Assembly: GCA_934351705.1 (NCBI GenBank)
Contig: CAKRJK010000120.1
Coordinates: forward strand, 1-5,604
DNA: 5,604 bases
Reading direction: 5' to 3'
Source: an uncultured Lachnospiraceae bacterium
Lineage (GTDB): Bacteria; Bacillota; Clostridia; Lachnospirales; Lachnospiraceae
This document shows, one piece after another, positions 1 through 5,604 of the stretch (position 1 is its first letter; each line of letters starts with the position of its first letter). The notes under the pieces are model-generated. The model made no database searches. It saw only the letters and a list, made by a program, of their open reading frames with translations, and had not been told where the DNA came from. Both the position numbers and the translations under genes were made by a program.

Positions 1-2
1 CA

Positions 3-2996
3 CCTACACTGAGCGGTACTTACGGTACACAGGCAAAGAACTTTACCATCGGAGACGGCACTATGGTAAATCCGGATGAACCGGATACGGTATTGAAGGG
101 TAAATGGACATTTACGGATACGGCGGAAGCCGGTGAGGAGTATCCGGTACCGGGTACAACGAAGGAATATGAGTTGACCTTTACGCCGGACGATACGAGT
201 TTTGACAGTGTGAGCGTGAAGGTTGTGCCTACAGTGGCAAAGAAAAAACTTACCGTGTATGTTGAAGGAAATCTGGAGAAGATCTATCATGAGGCAAATC
301 CGGAGATTGGTTATGTAGACGTTGCGGATGAGCAGGATTCATGGGCAGGACTTGTCAACGGGGACACTCAGGATTCCGTCAAAGCAGATATGAAGCTGGT
401 TACGAAAGCAACAAAAACTTCAGATGCCGGAACCTATGATTTCACGGTAACTTCTGCAAATGAAAAGTATGATGTGAAAGTGAAGTACAGAGTTTCTGAC
501 AGCGAGGGCGTAAGCTATCCGGAGCACGGCACACTGACCGTGAAGAAGGCAGATGCAACCTTGACGGTAGGAACTGACAGCTATACAAAGACTTTCGGGG
601 ATGATGCATTTACGCTCGACGTGACGGCGAGCCACACAGAGACTGATCTTGTGTACGCGGTGACAGACGGAACCGATGTGGTATCTGTTACGGCGGACGG
701 CAAAGTAAAAATTCTCAAGGCGGGAACGGCAAAGATTAAGGTAGCCCTGCCAAAGAGCAAAAACTATAACGCGGCAGCGGACAGAGAGATTACGGTGACA
801 GTGGCAAAGAAGAATGCACCGACGGTGACTGACCTGAACAGAAATTACTATTATAGCCGCAATCATGAGGACAGCATCGATATAGGAAAGCTGCTGCCTG
901 CAGACTGTGGAAAGATCATAGATGGTGTAATCTCTGCACATATGTGGATTGAGAACAGTAACTTTAATAAAGAAACCGGTATACTGACTTATACGATAAA
1001 GAAAAATGAAACGATTGAAACGCGTGACATTACACTGACTGTCGAGACAGAGAACTACAATACCATTACAGTTGTCATTCATACAAGCTGGGTGGATAAG
1101 AGCGAGGTCTATGTCAAGGCGGGCACAGAGGTGACTTTAAAGAACAGCGTCATGACCTATGGTGACAAACTTTCGACACTGACGTTTGAAAACGCAGAGT
1201 TTGTAGACGGTGACGGAAATCCTGTGAAAGGTACACTGGCATGGGAGGATGAGAGCCTGATCCCGGCAGCGGGAACGGCAAGTGCGAACTGGAAGTTTAC
1301 ACCGGACGACGAGGCTTATATTCCAAAGACGGACAGTGTAGGCATTACCGTAAACCAGGCAACGCCGCAGATAAATCAGCTTCCAGCTGCAATAAAGGAA
1401 GTTGACGGTGTGACAGAGACAGAATTTATCTATAATCCGTCACAGACTTTGGCAGATTTTAAACTGTCGGGAGGAAGTGTTATCTGGACTGTCGGAGATT
1501 CCAATGTGACGGTAACAGGTACATGGAGTTTTCATAATCAAACTACGGTGCTGTCCGCGGGAACCAAGAAATATGAGGCAATCTTCACCCCGGATGACAC
1601 GAATAATTATAAGACATTTGCAGGTCAGATTTCCATAACGGTGGCACAGGCGAAGCCTTATGTAGCGTCTGCCCCTGTGGCGGCTGCGATTACCTACGGT
1701 GATACACTTAGCAGCTCTGCCCTGACGGGTGGAAGCGTGCTGTATGGTGATGGCAGAGGAAATGCGTCTGCATTGCAAAACGGACAATTGCCGATAAGCG
1801 GTACTTTTACATGGAAGCAGACAAATAAAAAGCCTACGGTTGCTGACAGTAATCGCACGGAGTACACGGTTGTCTTTACCCCTGTGGAAACGGAACTTTA
1901 CCGGACGGTTGAGTTCCCATTGACGCTGACGGTAAACAAGGCACTGAATCCGCCTGCTATGCCGGCAGGTTCTATGGATGTTTCCAACACCTGCGAGAAA
2001 GTCTCAGATGTGGTGCTGCCGGACGGCTGGGTATGGCAGGAGAGCGACCGCAATACGGCGTTGCAGACAGGCGTTTTGACGCAGGCAACGGCAATTTACA
2101 CGGGAGCTGATAAAGAGAATTATGAACATTTGGAAATTGTGGTAATGCTTAATAGGACACCGGCAGCGGAAAACAACGCCGGAGAGACAGGGAATACTAA
2201 GGAGGCGTCCAACACGGCGGGCAGCTCCACAGGCAGCAGAACCACAGGTAACAGATCTGCCGGAACAGTGGCAAAACCTGACGTTACCGAAAATAGCGGT
2301 CAGGCACCATTCATCAAAGGCGAAAACGGCAAAGAGGGCTGGGATGTCATCTGTGAGGATGTGAAGCAGGCTTCTAAGGGAGATAAGATTACGGTTGATA
2401 TGAACGGCACCACCGTGGTACCGGAAAAACTGTTTGATCAGATCCGCGGAGAAAATGTTACCGTTGTGTTTGATATGGGCAACGGCATTACATGGAGTGT
2501 AAACGGCAAGGACGTGACTGCGGACAGCGGGAAGGATATCGACTTCGGTGTGAAGTTTGGTACAGAAGCAGAGGGTGCTATTCCGGTTGAAGCAATCAAC
2601 AGCGTCACAGGCGAGAAGTCCTATATGAGCTTAAGTCTGTCCCACGATGGCGAGTTTGGCTTCAAGGCTGTGCTTTCCCTAAATGTGGATAAGAAGAATG
2701 CCGGACTGTATGCAAGCCTGTACTACTTTAACGAGCAGACGGGAGAGATGGAGTTTATCTGCGAGGAGGAGATCGGAAAAGACGGAAGCGTAGAGCTTAC
2801 CTTCAACCATGCCTCCGACTACATCATCGTGATTGATGAAAAAGCGGTAGAACAGAAATCGACAGATGCCATCGCAACACCGGCACAGGAAGAAAACCAT
2901 ACGGGATGGTGGATCTTCCTCATCGGAGCAGTGGTTGTGGCAAGTGCTCTTGTAGTTGTCTTTGTGACAAAGAATAGAAAGAAAGACGATAAATAA
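3..2996 (+). CDS. Large repeat-rich cell-surface protein, C-terminal part (5' end outside window)
   Basis: The frame is open to the left edge, so the ATG at 63 is an internal Met and the protein is longer than the roughly 998 residues seen. It is built from beta-rich modules. An MBG-like module lies at about 246-548. A Big_2-like module lies at about 546-812, with the typical SVTADGKVKILKAGTAKIKV pattern. A module ending YNTITVVIH lies at about 813-1089. A family of units ending in FTPDD-x-x-x-Y follows. After these come a low-complexity linker (about 2160-2312), a C-terminal domain (about 2313-2855) and a membrane helix with a basic tail. Such chains are typical of large secreted or wall-associated proteins of gut Firmicutes, often adhesins. 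No enzymatic domain is visible, so a role in adhesion or surface structure is inference. No LPxTG motif is present. An intrinsic terminator follows the TAA stop. The surface-protein call is secure, but the ligand and exact family are unknown. Confidence 0.88.
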   Translation, partial: PTLSGTYGTQAKNFTIGDGTMVNPDEPDTVLKGKWTFTDTAEAGEEYPVPGTTKEYELTFTPDDTSFDSVSVKVVPTVAKKKLTVYVEGNLEKIYHEANPEIGYVDVADEQDSWAGLVNGDTQDSVKADMKLVTKATKTSDAGTYDFTVTSANEKYDVKVKYRVSDSEGVSYPEHGTLTVKKADATLTVGTDSYTKTFGDDAFTLDVTASHTETDLVYAVTDGTDVVSVTADGKVKILKAGTAKIKVALPKSKNYNAAADREITVTVAKKNAPTVTDLNRNYYYSRNHEDSIDIGKLLPADCGKIIDGVISAHMWIENSNFNKETGILTYTIKKNETIETRDITLTVETENYNTITVVIHTSWVDKSEVYVKAGTEVTLKNSVMTYGDKLSTLTFENAEFVDGDGNPVKGTLAWEDESLIPAAGTASANWKFTPDDEAYIPKTDSVGITVNQATPQINQLPAAIKEVDGVTETEFIYNPSQTLADFKLSGGSVIWTVGDSNVTVTGTWSFHNQTTVLSAGTKKYEAIFTPDDTNNYKTFAGQISITVAQAKPYVASAPVAAAITYGDTLSSSALTGGSVLYGDGRGNASALQNGQLPISGTFTWKQTNKKPTVADSNRTEYTVVFTPVETELYRTVEFPLTLTVNKALNPPAMPAGSMDVSNTCEKVSDVVLPDGWVWQESDRNTALQTGVLTQATAIYTGADKENYEHLEIVVMLNRTPAAENNAGETGNTKEASNTAGSSTGSRTTGNRSAGTVAKPDVTENSGQAPFIKGENGKEGWDVICEDVKQASKGDKITVDMNGTTVVPEKLFDQIRGENVTVVFDMGNGITWSVNGKDVTADSGKDIDFGVKFGTEAEGAIPVEAINSVTGEKSYMSLSLSHDGEFGFKAVLSLNVDKKNAGLYASLYYFNEQTGEMEFICEEEIGKDGSVELTFNHASDYIIVIDEKAVEQKSTDAIATPAQEENHTGWWIFLIGAVVVASALVVVFVTKNRKKDDK
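1158..1952 (+). repeat. Three tandem Ig-like protein repeats (FTPDD units)
   Basis: Three successive units of about 70-86 residues lie at 1158-1367, 1431-1658 and 1695-1952. Each starts near a Tyr (YGD in the first and third, YNP in the second) and runs through a GT-x-x-W strand. Each then reaches an FTPDD-type turn (coded at 1296-1310, 1584-1598 and, as FTPVE, 1875-1889) and closes with an ITVNQA/LTVNKA-like strand. A further copy of the second half lies at about 99-245, with FTPDD at 180-194. A degenerate relative without FTPDD follows at about 1947-2159, ending TGADKENYE. The copies are similar as protein but clearly diverged as DNA, so this is old duplication rather than a recent tandem array. 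Confidence 0.75.
2160..2312 (+). other. Low-complexity Ser/Thr/Gly/Asn-rich linker in the surface protein
   Basis: This segment of about 51 residues is dominated by Asn, Gly, Thr, Ser and Ala (for example NTAGSSTGSRTTGNRSAG) with no hydrophobic core pattern. It separates the repeat array from the C-terminal domain. It is probably a flexible spacer and perhaps a glycosylation target; the last point is inference. Confidence 0.65.
2904..2993 (+). other. C-terminal membrane anchor with basic tail
   Basis: The last 30 residues of the surface protein start GWWIFLIGAVVVASALVVVF, about 21 hydrophobic residues, and end in a charged KNRKKDDK tail. This is the layout of a stop-transfer anchor, with the bulk of the protein outside and the tail in the cytoplasm. 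The segment before the helix (about 2856-2903) is hydrophilic and holds TPAQEEN, but no LPxTG, NPxTG or similar sortase signal. Simple membrane anchoring is therefore the plain reading, and a non-canonical sortase motif cannot be excluded. Confidence 0.75.
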
Positions 2997-3008
2997 GTTT
3001 TTTCAAAA

Positions 3009-3050
3009 AGGGCTGTTGTACGAAGCAATTCGTACGCAGCTCTCTTTTTA
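3009..3050 (+). terminator. Intrinsic terminator of the surface-protein gene
   Basis: The hairpin lies 12 bases after the TAA stop. GTACGAA (3018-3024) pairs exactly with TTCGTAC (3029-3035) around a GCAA tetraloop. After a small internal loop, AGGGCTG (3009-3015) pairs with CAGCTCT (3037-3043) with one G-T wobble. The run CTTTTT (3044-3049) follows. An A-run (3005-3009) precedes the stem, so weak activity in the reverse direction is possible. Confidence 0.88.
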
Positions 3051-3095
3051 CGACGAAAACTTCTCAGTGAAACAACCCAATTCGCCGTCTGACAG

Positions 3096-3124
3096 TTGTT
3101 GTAAAATTGTGATTGTGTTATAAT
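3096..3124 (+). promoter_or_regulatory. Sigma-70-type promoter reading into the structured element
   Basis: A perfect -10 box TATAAT (3119-3124) is preceded by an extended -10 TG (3116-3117). A weak -35 TTGTTG (3096-3101) sits at the ideal 17-base spacing. The expected start is near 3131, about 8 bases before the closing stem of the structured element. It lies just downstream of the surface-gene terminator, as expected for the start of a new transcription unit. Confidence 0.65.
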
Positions 3125-3138
3125 GTGCTAAGCAATGA

Positions 3139-3260
3139 GCAGTGCCACCAAAGAAAAATAAAAAATGCTGTGCTCGCACAAAGCATTTTTTATTTTTCTT
3201 TGGTGATAGGGCGAAAGCCCGACAGTCGGGAAAATCGAAGATTTTTCCGACCTGCACTGC
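3139..3260 (+). ncRNA. Structured element with four-way-junction fold, unknown class
   Basis: The ends GCAGTGC (3139-3145) and GCACTGC (3254-3260) are perfect complements and enclose three hairpins. Helix A is a perfect 24-bp arm pair (3146-3169 with 3182-3205) and stacks directly on the closing stem. Helix B is GGGC-GAAA-GCCC (3209-3220), a GNRA-capped stem. Helix C is 12 bp with one G-T wobble (3225-3236 with 3240-3251) and a GAA loop. The linkers are ATA, GACA and CT. A strong promoter lies just upstream, so this could be a leader RNA of the downstream genes or a separate small RNA. It could equally be a palindromic mobile repeat (MITE or REP-like), since nearly every base is paired and the ends are inverted repeats. 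I found no T-box sequence and no riboswitch or ribozyme core that I recognise. The pairing is seen directly; the RNA role is inference. Confidence 0.5.
3146..3205 (+). terminator. Long perfect A/T-rich hairpin, possible bidirectional terminator or attenuator
   Basis: Twenty-four bases pair without mismatch, with a 12-base loop that can itself form GTG-CTCG-CAC (3170-3179). The inner part has terminator layout in both directions. An A-run (3160-3165) comes before the TGCT/AGCA stem core, and TTTTTTATTTTT (3186-3197) comes after it. It sits about 35-65 bases downstream of the predicted start from the 3096-3124 promoter, so it could end that transcript early. It is also helix A of the larger fold, and the two readings are not exclusive. 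Confidence 0.5.
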
Positions 3261-3275
3261 GGAGTAACGAATAAA

Positions 3276-3303
3276 ATCACAAAGCATAGCTTTATGATAG
3301 AAT
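3276..3303 (+). promoter_or_regulatory. Possible second promoter just upstream of the cysteine synthase gene
   Basis: An extended -10 reads TGATAGAAT (3295-3303; hexamer TAGAAT at 3298-3303), with a poor -35 candidate ATCACA (3276-3281) 16 bases upstream. The predicted start near 3310 would give a leader of about 20 bases holding only the ribosome binding site. It lies downstream of the structured element, so it would let the next genes be expressed independently of it. Confidence 0.4.
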
Positions 3304-3329
3304 GTATTATGAATAAAGAGGAAACATAA

Positions 3330-4262
3330 ATGATCTACAACGATGTACTTGAGGCAATCGGTCACACACCGATGATCCGCCTGAACCGTATGAACCAACC
3401 CGGCAATGCCCAGGTGTTGGTCAAATTCGAGGGAATGAACGTGGGAGGTTCAATCAAGACGAGAACTGCCTACAATATGATTTTAGAAGCAGAAAAAAAA
3501 GGAATTATAAAGGAAGATACGATTATCGTTGAGCCGACAAGCGGCAATCAGGGAATCGGACGCGCGTTGATCGGAGCGGTTCGGGGATACAAGACGATTA
3601 TCATTATGCCGGATTCGGTCAGTGAGGAGCGTAGAAAGCTGGTACGCCATTACGGTGCGGAAGTAATCTTGATCCATGACGCAGGCAACATCGGAGCGTG
3701 TATCGACGAATGTCTTCAGACAGCACTCCGCATGAAAGCCGAGAATCCGAAAGTGTATGTACCACAGCAGTTTGAAAATCTTGCAAATCCGATGGTACAC
3801 AGACATCACACCGGTTTGGAAATCTTAGAGCAGGTGGCAGGACCGATTCACGGATTTTGTTCCGGAATCGGAACGGGAGGAACGATCACGGGAATCGGAG
3901 AAGTGTTAAAAGCACAGAATCCAGATATTGAAATCTGGGCGGTAGAGCCGGAAAATGCAGCAATTTTAGCAGGAGGTACAATCGGAACGCATTTACAGAT
4001 GGGAATCGGAGACGGATTGATTCCGGATATTCTCAATCAAGAGATTTATGATGATATTTACATTGTGACAGATGATGAGGCAATTCAGACGGCAAAGGAT
4101 TTGGCACGGCTGGAGGGCATCATGTGTGGAATTTCAAGCGGAACGAATGTGGCGGCGGCGCTTAAGCTGGCAGAGAAGCTGGGTGAGGGAAAAACGGTAG
4201 TTACGATTTTGCCGGATACCGCAGAGCGATATTTTTCAACACCGCTGTTTGAAAACGAATAA
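3330..4262 (+). CDS. cysK: Cysteine synthase (O-acetylserine sulfhydrylase) family PLP enzyme
   Basis: This is a complete 310-residue fold-type II PLP enzyme, the usual CysK length. CysK makes cysteine from O-acetylserine and sulfide in the cytoplasm. The N-terminal IGHTPMIRLNR (10-20) matches the family and supports this start, as does GAGG (3318-3321) 8 bases upstream. The PLP lysine should be K43 in GGSIKTR. The substrate-carboxylate loop is PTSGNQG (69-75), the phosphate loop is GTGGT (181-185), and the pyridine-contact region is GISSG (267-271). NPMVHRHHTGLEI (153-165) is a family signature. Two core motifs differ from textbook CysK: SVKDR is SIKTR, and the loop SGNTG is SGNQG. The overall fold and family are sure, but the exact substrate is less so, with cystathionine beta-synthase-like or other beta-replacement activity as alternatives. 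argS follows after 25 bases, probably in the same transcript. Confidence 0.88.
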   Translation: MIYNDVLEAIGHTPMIRLNRMNQPGNAQVLVKFEGMNVGGSIKTRTAYNMILEAEKKGIIKEDTIIVEPTSGNQGIGRALIGAVRGYKTIIIMPDSVSEERRKLVRHYGAEVILIHDAGNIGACIDECLQTALRMKAENPKVYVPQQFENLANPMVHRHHTGLEILEQVAGPIHGFCSGIGTGGTITGIGEVLKAQNPDIEIWAVEPENAAILAGGTIGTHLQMGIGDGLIPDILNQEIYDDIYIVTDDEAIQTAKDLARLEGIMCGISSGTNVAAALKLAEKLGEGKTVVTILPDTAERYFSTPLFENE

Positions 4263-4287
4263 GGGATAGAGAAAAAGGAGAAACCAA

Positions 4288-5604
4288 ATGAAAAAGATAT
4301 TGGATCTAATTACAACAGAAGTGACAAAAGCATTTGTAGATTGCGGATATGACGAAAAATACGGAAAAGTAGGACTCTCAAACCGACCGGATCTGTGTGA
4401 GTTTCAGTGCAACGGAGCAATGGCGGCGGCAAAAGAATACCACTGTGCCCCGTTTATGATTTCCGACAAGGTTGCGGAAAAATTGCAGGACAGTGAAATG
4501 TTTTGTATGGTAGAATCCGTAAAACCGGGATTTTTGAATCTGAAATTATCAGAGGGCTATTTGAGTGAGTATCTGGTGCAAATGCAGGAGAATACCGGAA
4601 GATACGGCTGTGAAAAAAGCACTGCACCAAAGAAAATGATCATTGATTACGGCGGACCAAACGTGGCAAAACCGCTTCATGTAGGTCATTTGCGTTCCGC
4701 GATCATCGGCGAGAGTATTAAACGTATGGAAAAATTCATGGGACATGAAGTGATCGGTGATGTGCATTTGGGAGACTGGGGACTCCAGATGGGATTGATC
4801 ATTACCGAGTTACACGAGAGAAAACCGGAGCTTGTCTATTTTGACGAGTCTTATGAAGGAGAATATCCGAAAGAAGCACCGTTTACCATTTCCGAATTAG
4901 AGGAGATATATCCGACTGCAAGCGCAAAATCCAAAGAGGATGAGGCATATAAGGAGCAGGCGATGAAGGCAACTTCCGAATTGCAGGCAGGCAGAAAAGG
5001 GTATCAGGCATTGCTGTCCCATATTTTGAATGTCTCAGTAACAGATTTGAAGAAAAATTACGCGAATCTGAACGTGTCTTTTGAACTCTGGAAAGGCGAA
5101 TCCGATGCACAGCCGTATGTACCGGATATGGTAGAACAGATGAAAAAAGACGGTTTTGCGTATATGAGCGACGGAGCATTGGTGGTGGATGTTGCAAAGG
5201 AAGACGACGCAAAAGAAATTCCGCCGTGTATTATTTTAAAATCAGACGGAGCATCACTATATACCACAACAGATCTGGCAACCTTGATCATGCGCCGCAA
5301 GGAGTTTGATCCGGATGAGGTCATCTACGTGGTTGACAAGCGTCAGGAAATGCACTTTATCCAAGTGTTCCGTTGTGCGAAAAAGACAGGTATCGTAAAG
5401 AATGAAACAGGGTTAAAATTCTTAGGATTCGGAACGATGAACGGCAAGGACGGAAAACCGTTTAAAACGCGTGAGGGCGGCGTTATGCGTCTGGAAACGC
5501 TGATGAATAATATCAACGAAAAAATGTTTGAAAAGATTACCGAGAACCGTACCGTGGACGGAGACGAGGCGAGAAAGACCGCAAAGATCGTAGCACTTTC
5601 CGCA
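4288..5604 (+). CDS. argS: Arginyl-tRNA synthetase (3' end outside window)
   Basis: This class I aminoacyl-tRNA synthetase charges tRNA-Arg with arginine in the cytoplasm. The visible part is 439 residues and stays open to the right edge; typical ArgS has about 555-580. The N-terminal domain (about 1-105) carries the usual PGFLNLKL segment (80-87). The catalytic domain has PNVAKPLHVGHLRSA with the HIGH-type HVGH at 131-134, then GDWGLQMG (162-169), SDGASLY (319-325) and RQEMHF (352-357). The KMSKS-equivalent loop is GKPFKTR (389-395), the variant usual for ArgS. The rest of the catalytic region and the C-terminal DALR anticodon-binding domain are missing only because the window ends. The start is fixed by AAGGAG (4275-4280) 7 bases upstream. 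No T-box or other dedicated leader lies in the 25-base gap, so expression probably depends on the upstream gene's promoter. Confidence 0.96.
   Translation, partial: MKKILDLITTEVTKAFVDCGYDEKYGKVGLSNRPDLCEFQCNGAMAAAKEYHCAPFMISDKVAEKLQDSEMFCMVESVKPGFLNLKLSEGYLSEYLVQMQENTGRYGCEKSTAPKKMIIDYGGPNVAKPLHVGHLRSAIIGESIKRMEKFMGHEVIGDVHLGDWGLQMGLIITELHERKPELVYFDESYEGEYPKEAPFTISELEEIYPTASAKSKEDEAYKEQAMKATSELQAGRKGYQALLSHILNVSVTDLKKNYANLNVSFELWKGESDAQPYVPDMVEQMKKDGFAYMSDGALVVDVAKEDDAKEIPPCIILKSDGASLYTTTDLATLIMRRKEFDPDEVIYVVDKRQEMHFIQVFRCAKKTGIVKNETGLKFLGFGTMNGKDGKPFKTREGGVMRLETLMNNINEKMFEKITENRTVDGDEARKTAKIVALSA

Noticed and set aside
63..65. ATG at 63 as the start of the surface-protein gene
   Set aside because: The same frame is open and reads in the same protein style back to position 3 (PTLSGTYGTQAKNFTIGDGT). 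There is no ribosome binding site and no signal peptide after the ATG.
420..1082. Antisense open frame of 220 codons opposite the surface-protein gene
   Set aside because: It is a shadow of the sense frame, with Cys/Arg/His-rich low-quality translation, no ribosome binding site and no family resemblance. The same holds for the other - strand frames at 1440-1787, 2679-2900, 3483-3809 and 4883-5212.
99..1952. Recent DNA-level tandem repeats or a phase-variable array in the surface gene
   Set aside because: The repeats are recognisable as protein, but their DNA has diverged strongly. No long identical blocks that could recombine are visible in the window.
3135..3161. Tiny frame MSSATKEK with stop, possible leader peptide
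   Set aside because: The ATG lies about 5 bases after the predicted transcription start with no ribosome binding site. There is no run of Cys or Arg codons as in attenuation peptides. It could be translated leaderless, but nothing supports it.
3165..3206. Tiny frame MLCSHKAFFIFLW with stop inside the long hairpin
   Set aside because: It has no ribosome binding site and lies wholly within the hairpin, whose T-rich arm gives the Phe-rich reading by necessity.
3131..3329. T-box leader controlling cysK or argS
   Set aside because: T-boxes carry a conserved AGGGTGG-type sequence and a terminator/antiterminator pair just before the gene. Neither is present.
3048..3398. Antisense open frame of 116 codons across the intergenic region and the cysK start
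   Set aside because: It runs through the long hairpin and the first codons of cysK, resembles no protein family, and its composition simply reflects the inverted repeat. Its start lies inside a conserved gene.

Overview
The window reads as a chromosomal stretch from a gut-type Firmicute, most likely a clostridium of the Lachnospiraceae. The basis is AAGGAG/GAGG-type ribosome binding sites, extended -10 promoters, the clostridial style of the ArgS N-terminus, and a large surface protein built from repeated Ig-like modules. The family assignment is inference from sequence style, not from a search. All genes lie on the + strand and nothing convincing is coded on the - strand.

Region 1 (3-2996) is the 3' part of a very large cell-surface protein. 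The reading frame is open to the left edge, so the true start lies outside. The visible part is a chain of beta-rich modules, including at least four copies of a unit ending in an FTPDD-like motif. A Ser/Thr/Gly/Asn-rich linker, a C-terminal globular domain and one C-terminal membrane helix with a basic tail follow. There is no LPxTG sortase motif. An intrinsic terminator (3009-3050) closes this transcript.

Region 2 (3051-3329) has no credible gene but is highly structured. A good promoter (3096-3124) points into a compact inverted-repeat element (3139-3260). On paper the element folds as a four-way junction: a 7-bp closing stem, a perfect 24-bp A/T-rich hairpin with terminator-like features, a GNRA-capped hairpin and a 12-bp hairpin. 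A second, weaker extended -10 promoter (3276-3303) lies between the element and the next gene. I do not recognise the element as a known riboswitch, T-box or ribozyme. It is the most interesting item in the window.

Region 3 (3330-5604) holds two housekeeping-type genes 25 bases apart. The first is a complete cysteine synthase-family PLP enzyme with unusual active-site loop residues. The second is argS for arginyl-tRNA synthetase, cut by the right edge. They are probably co-transcribed from one or both promoters in region 2. No mobile element genes, tRNA, rRNA or CRISPR array are visible.
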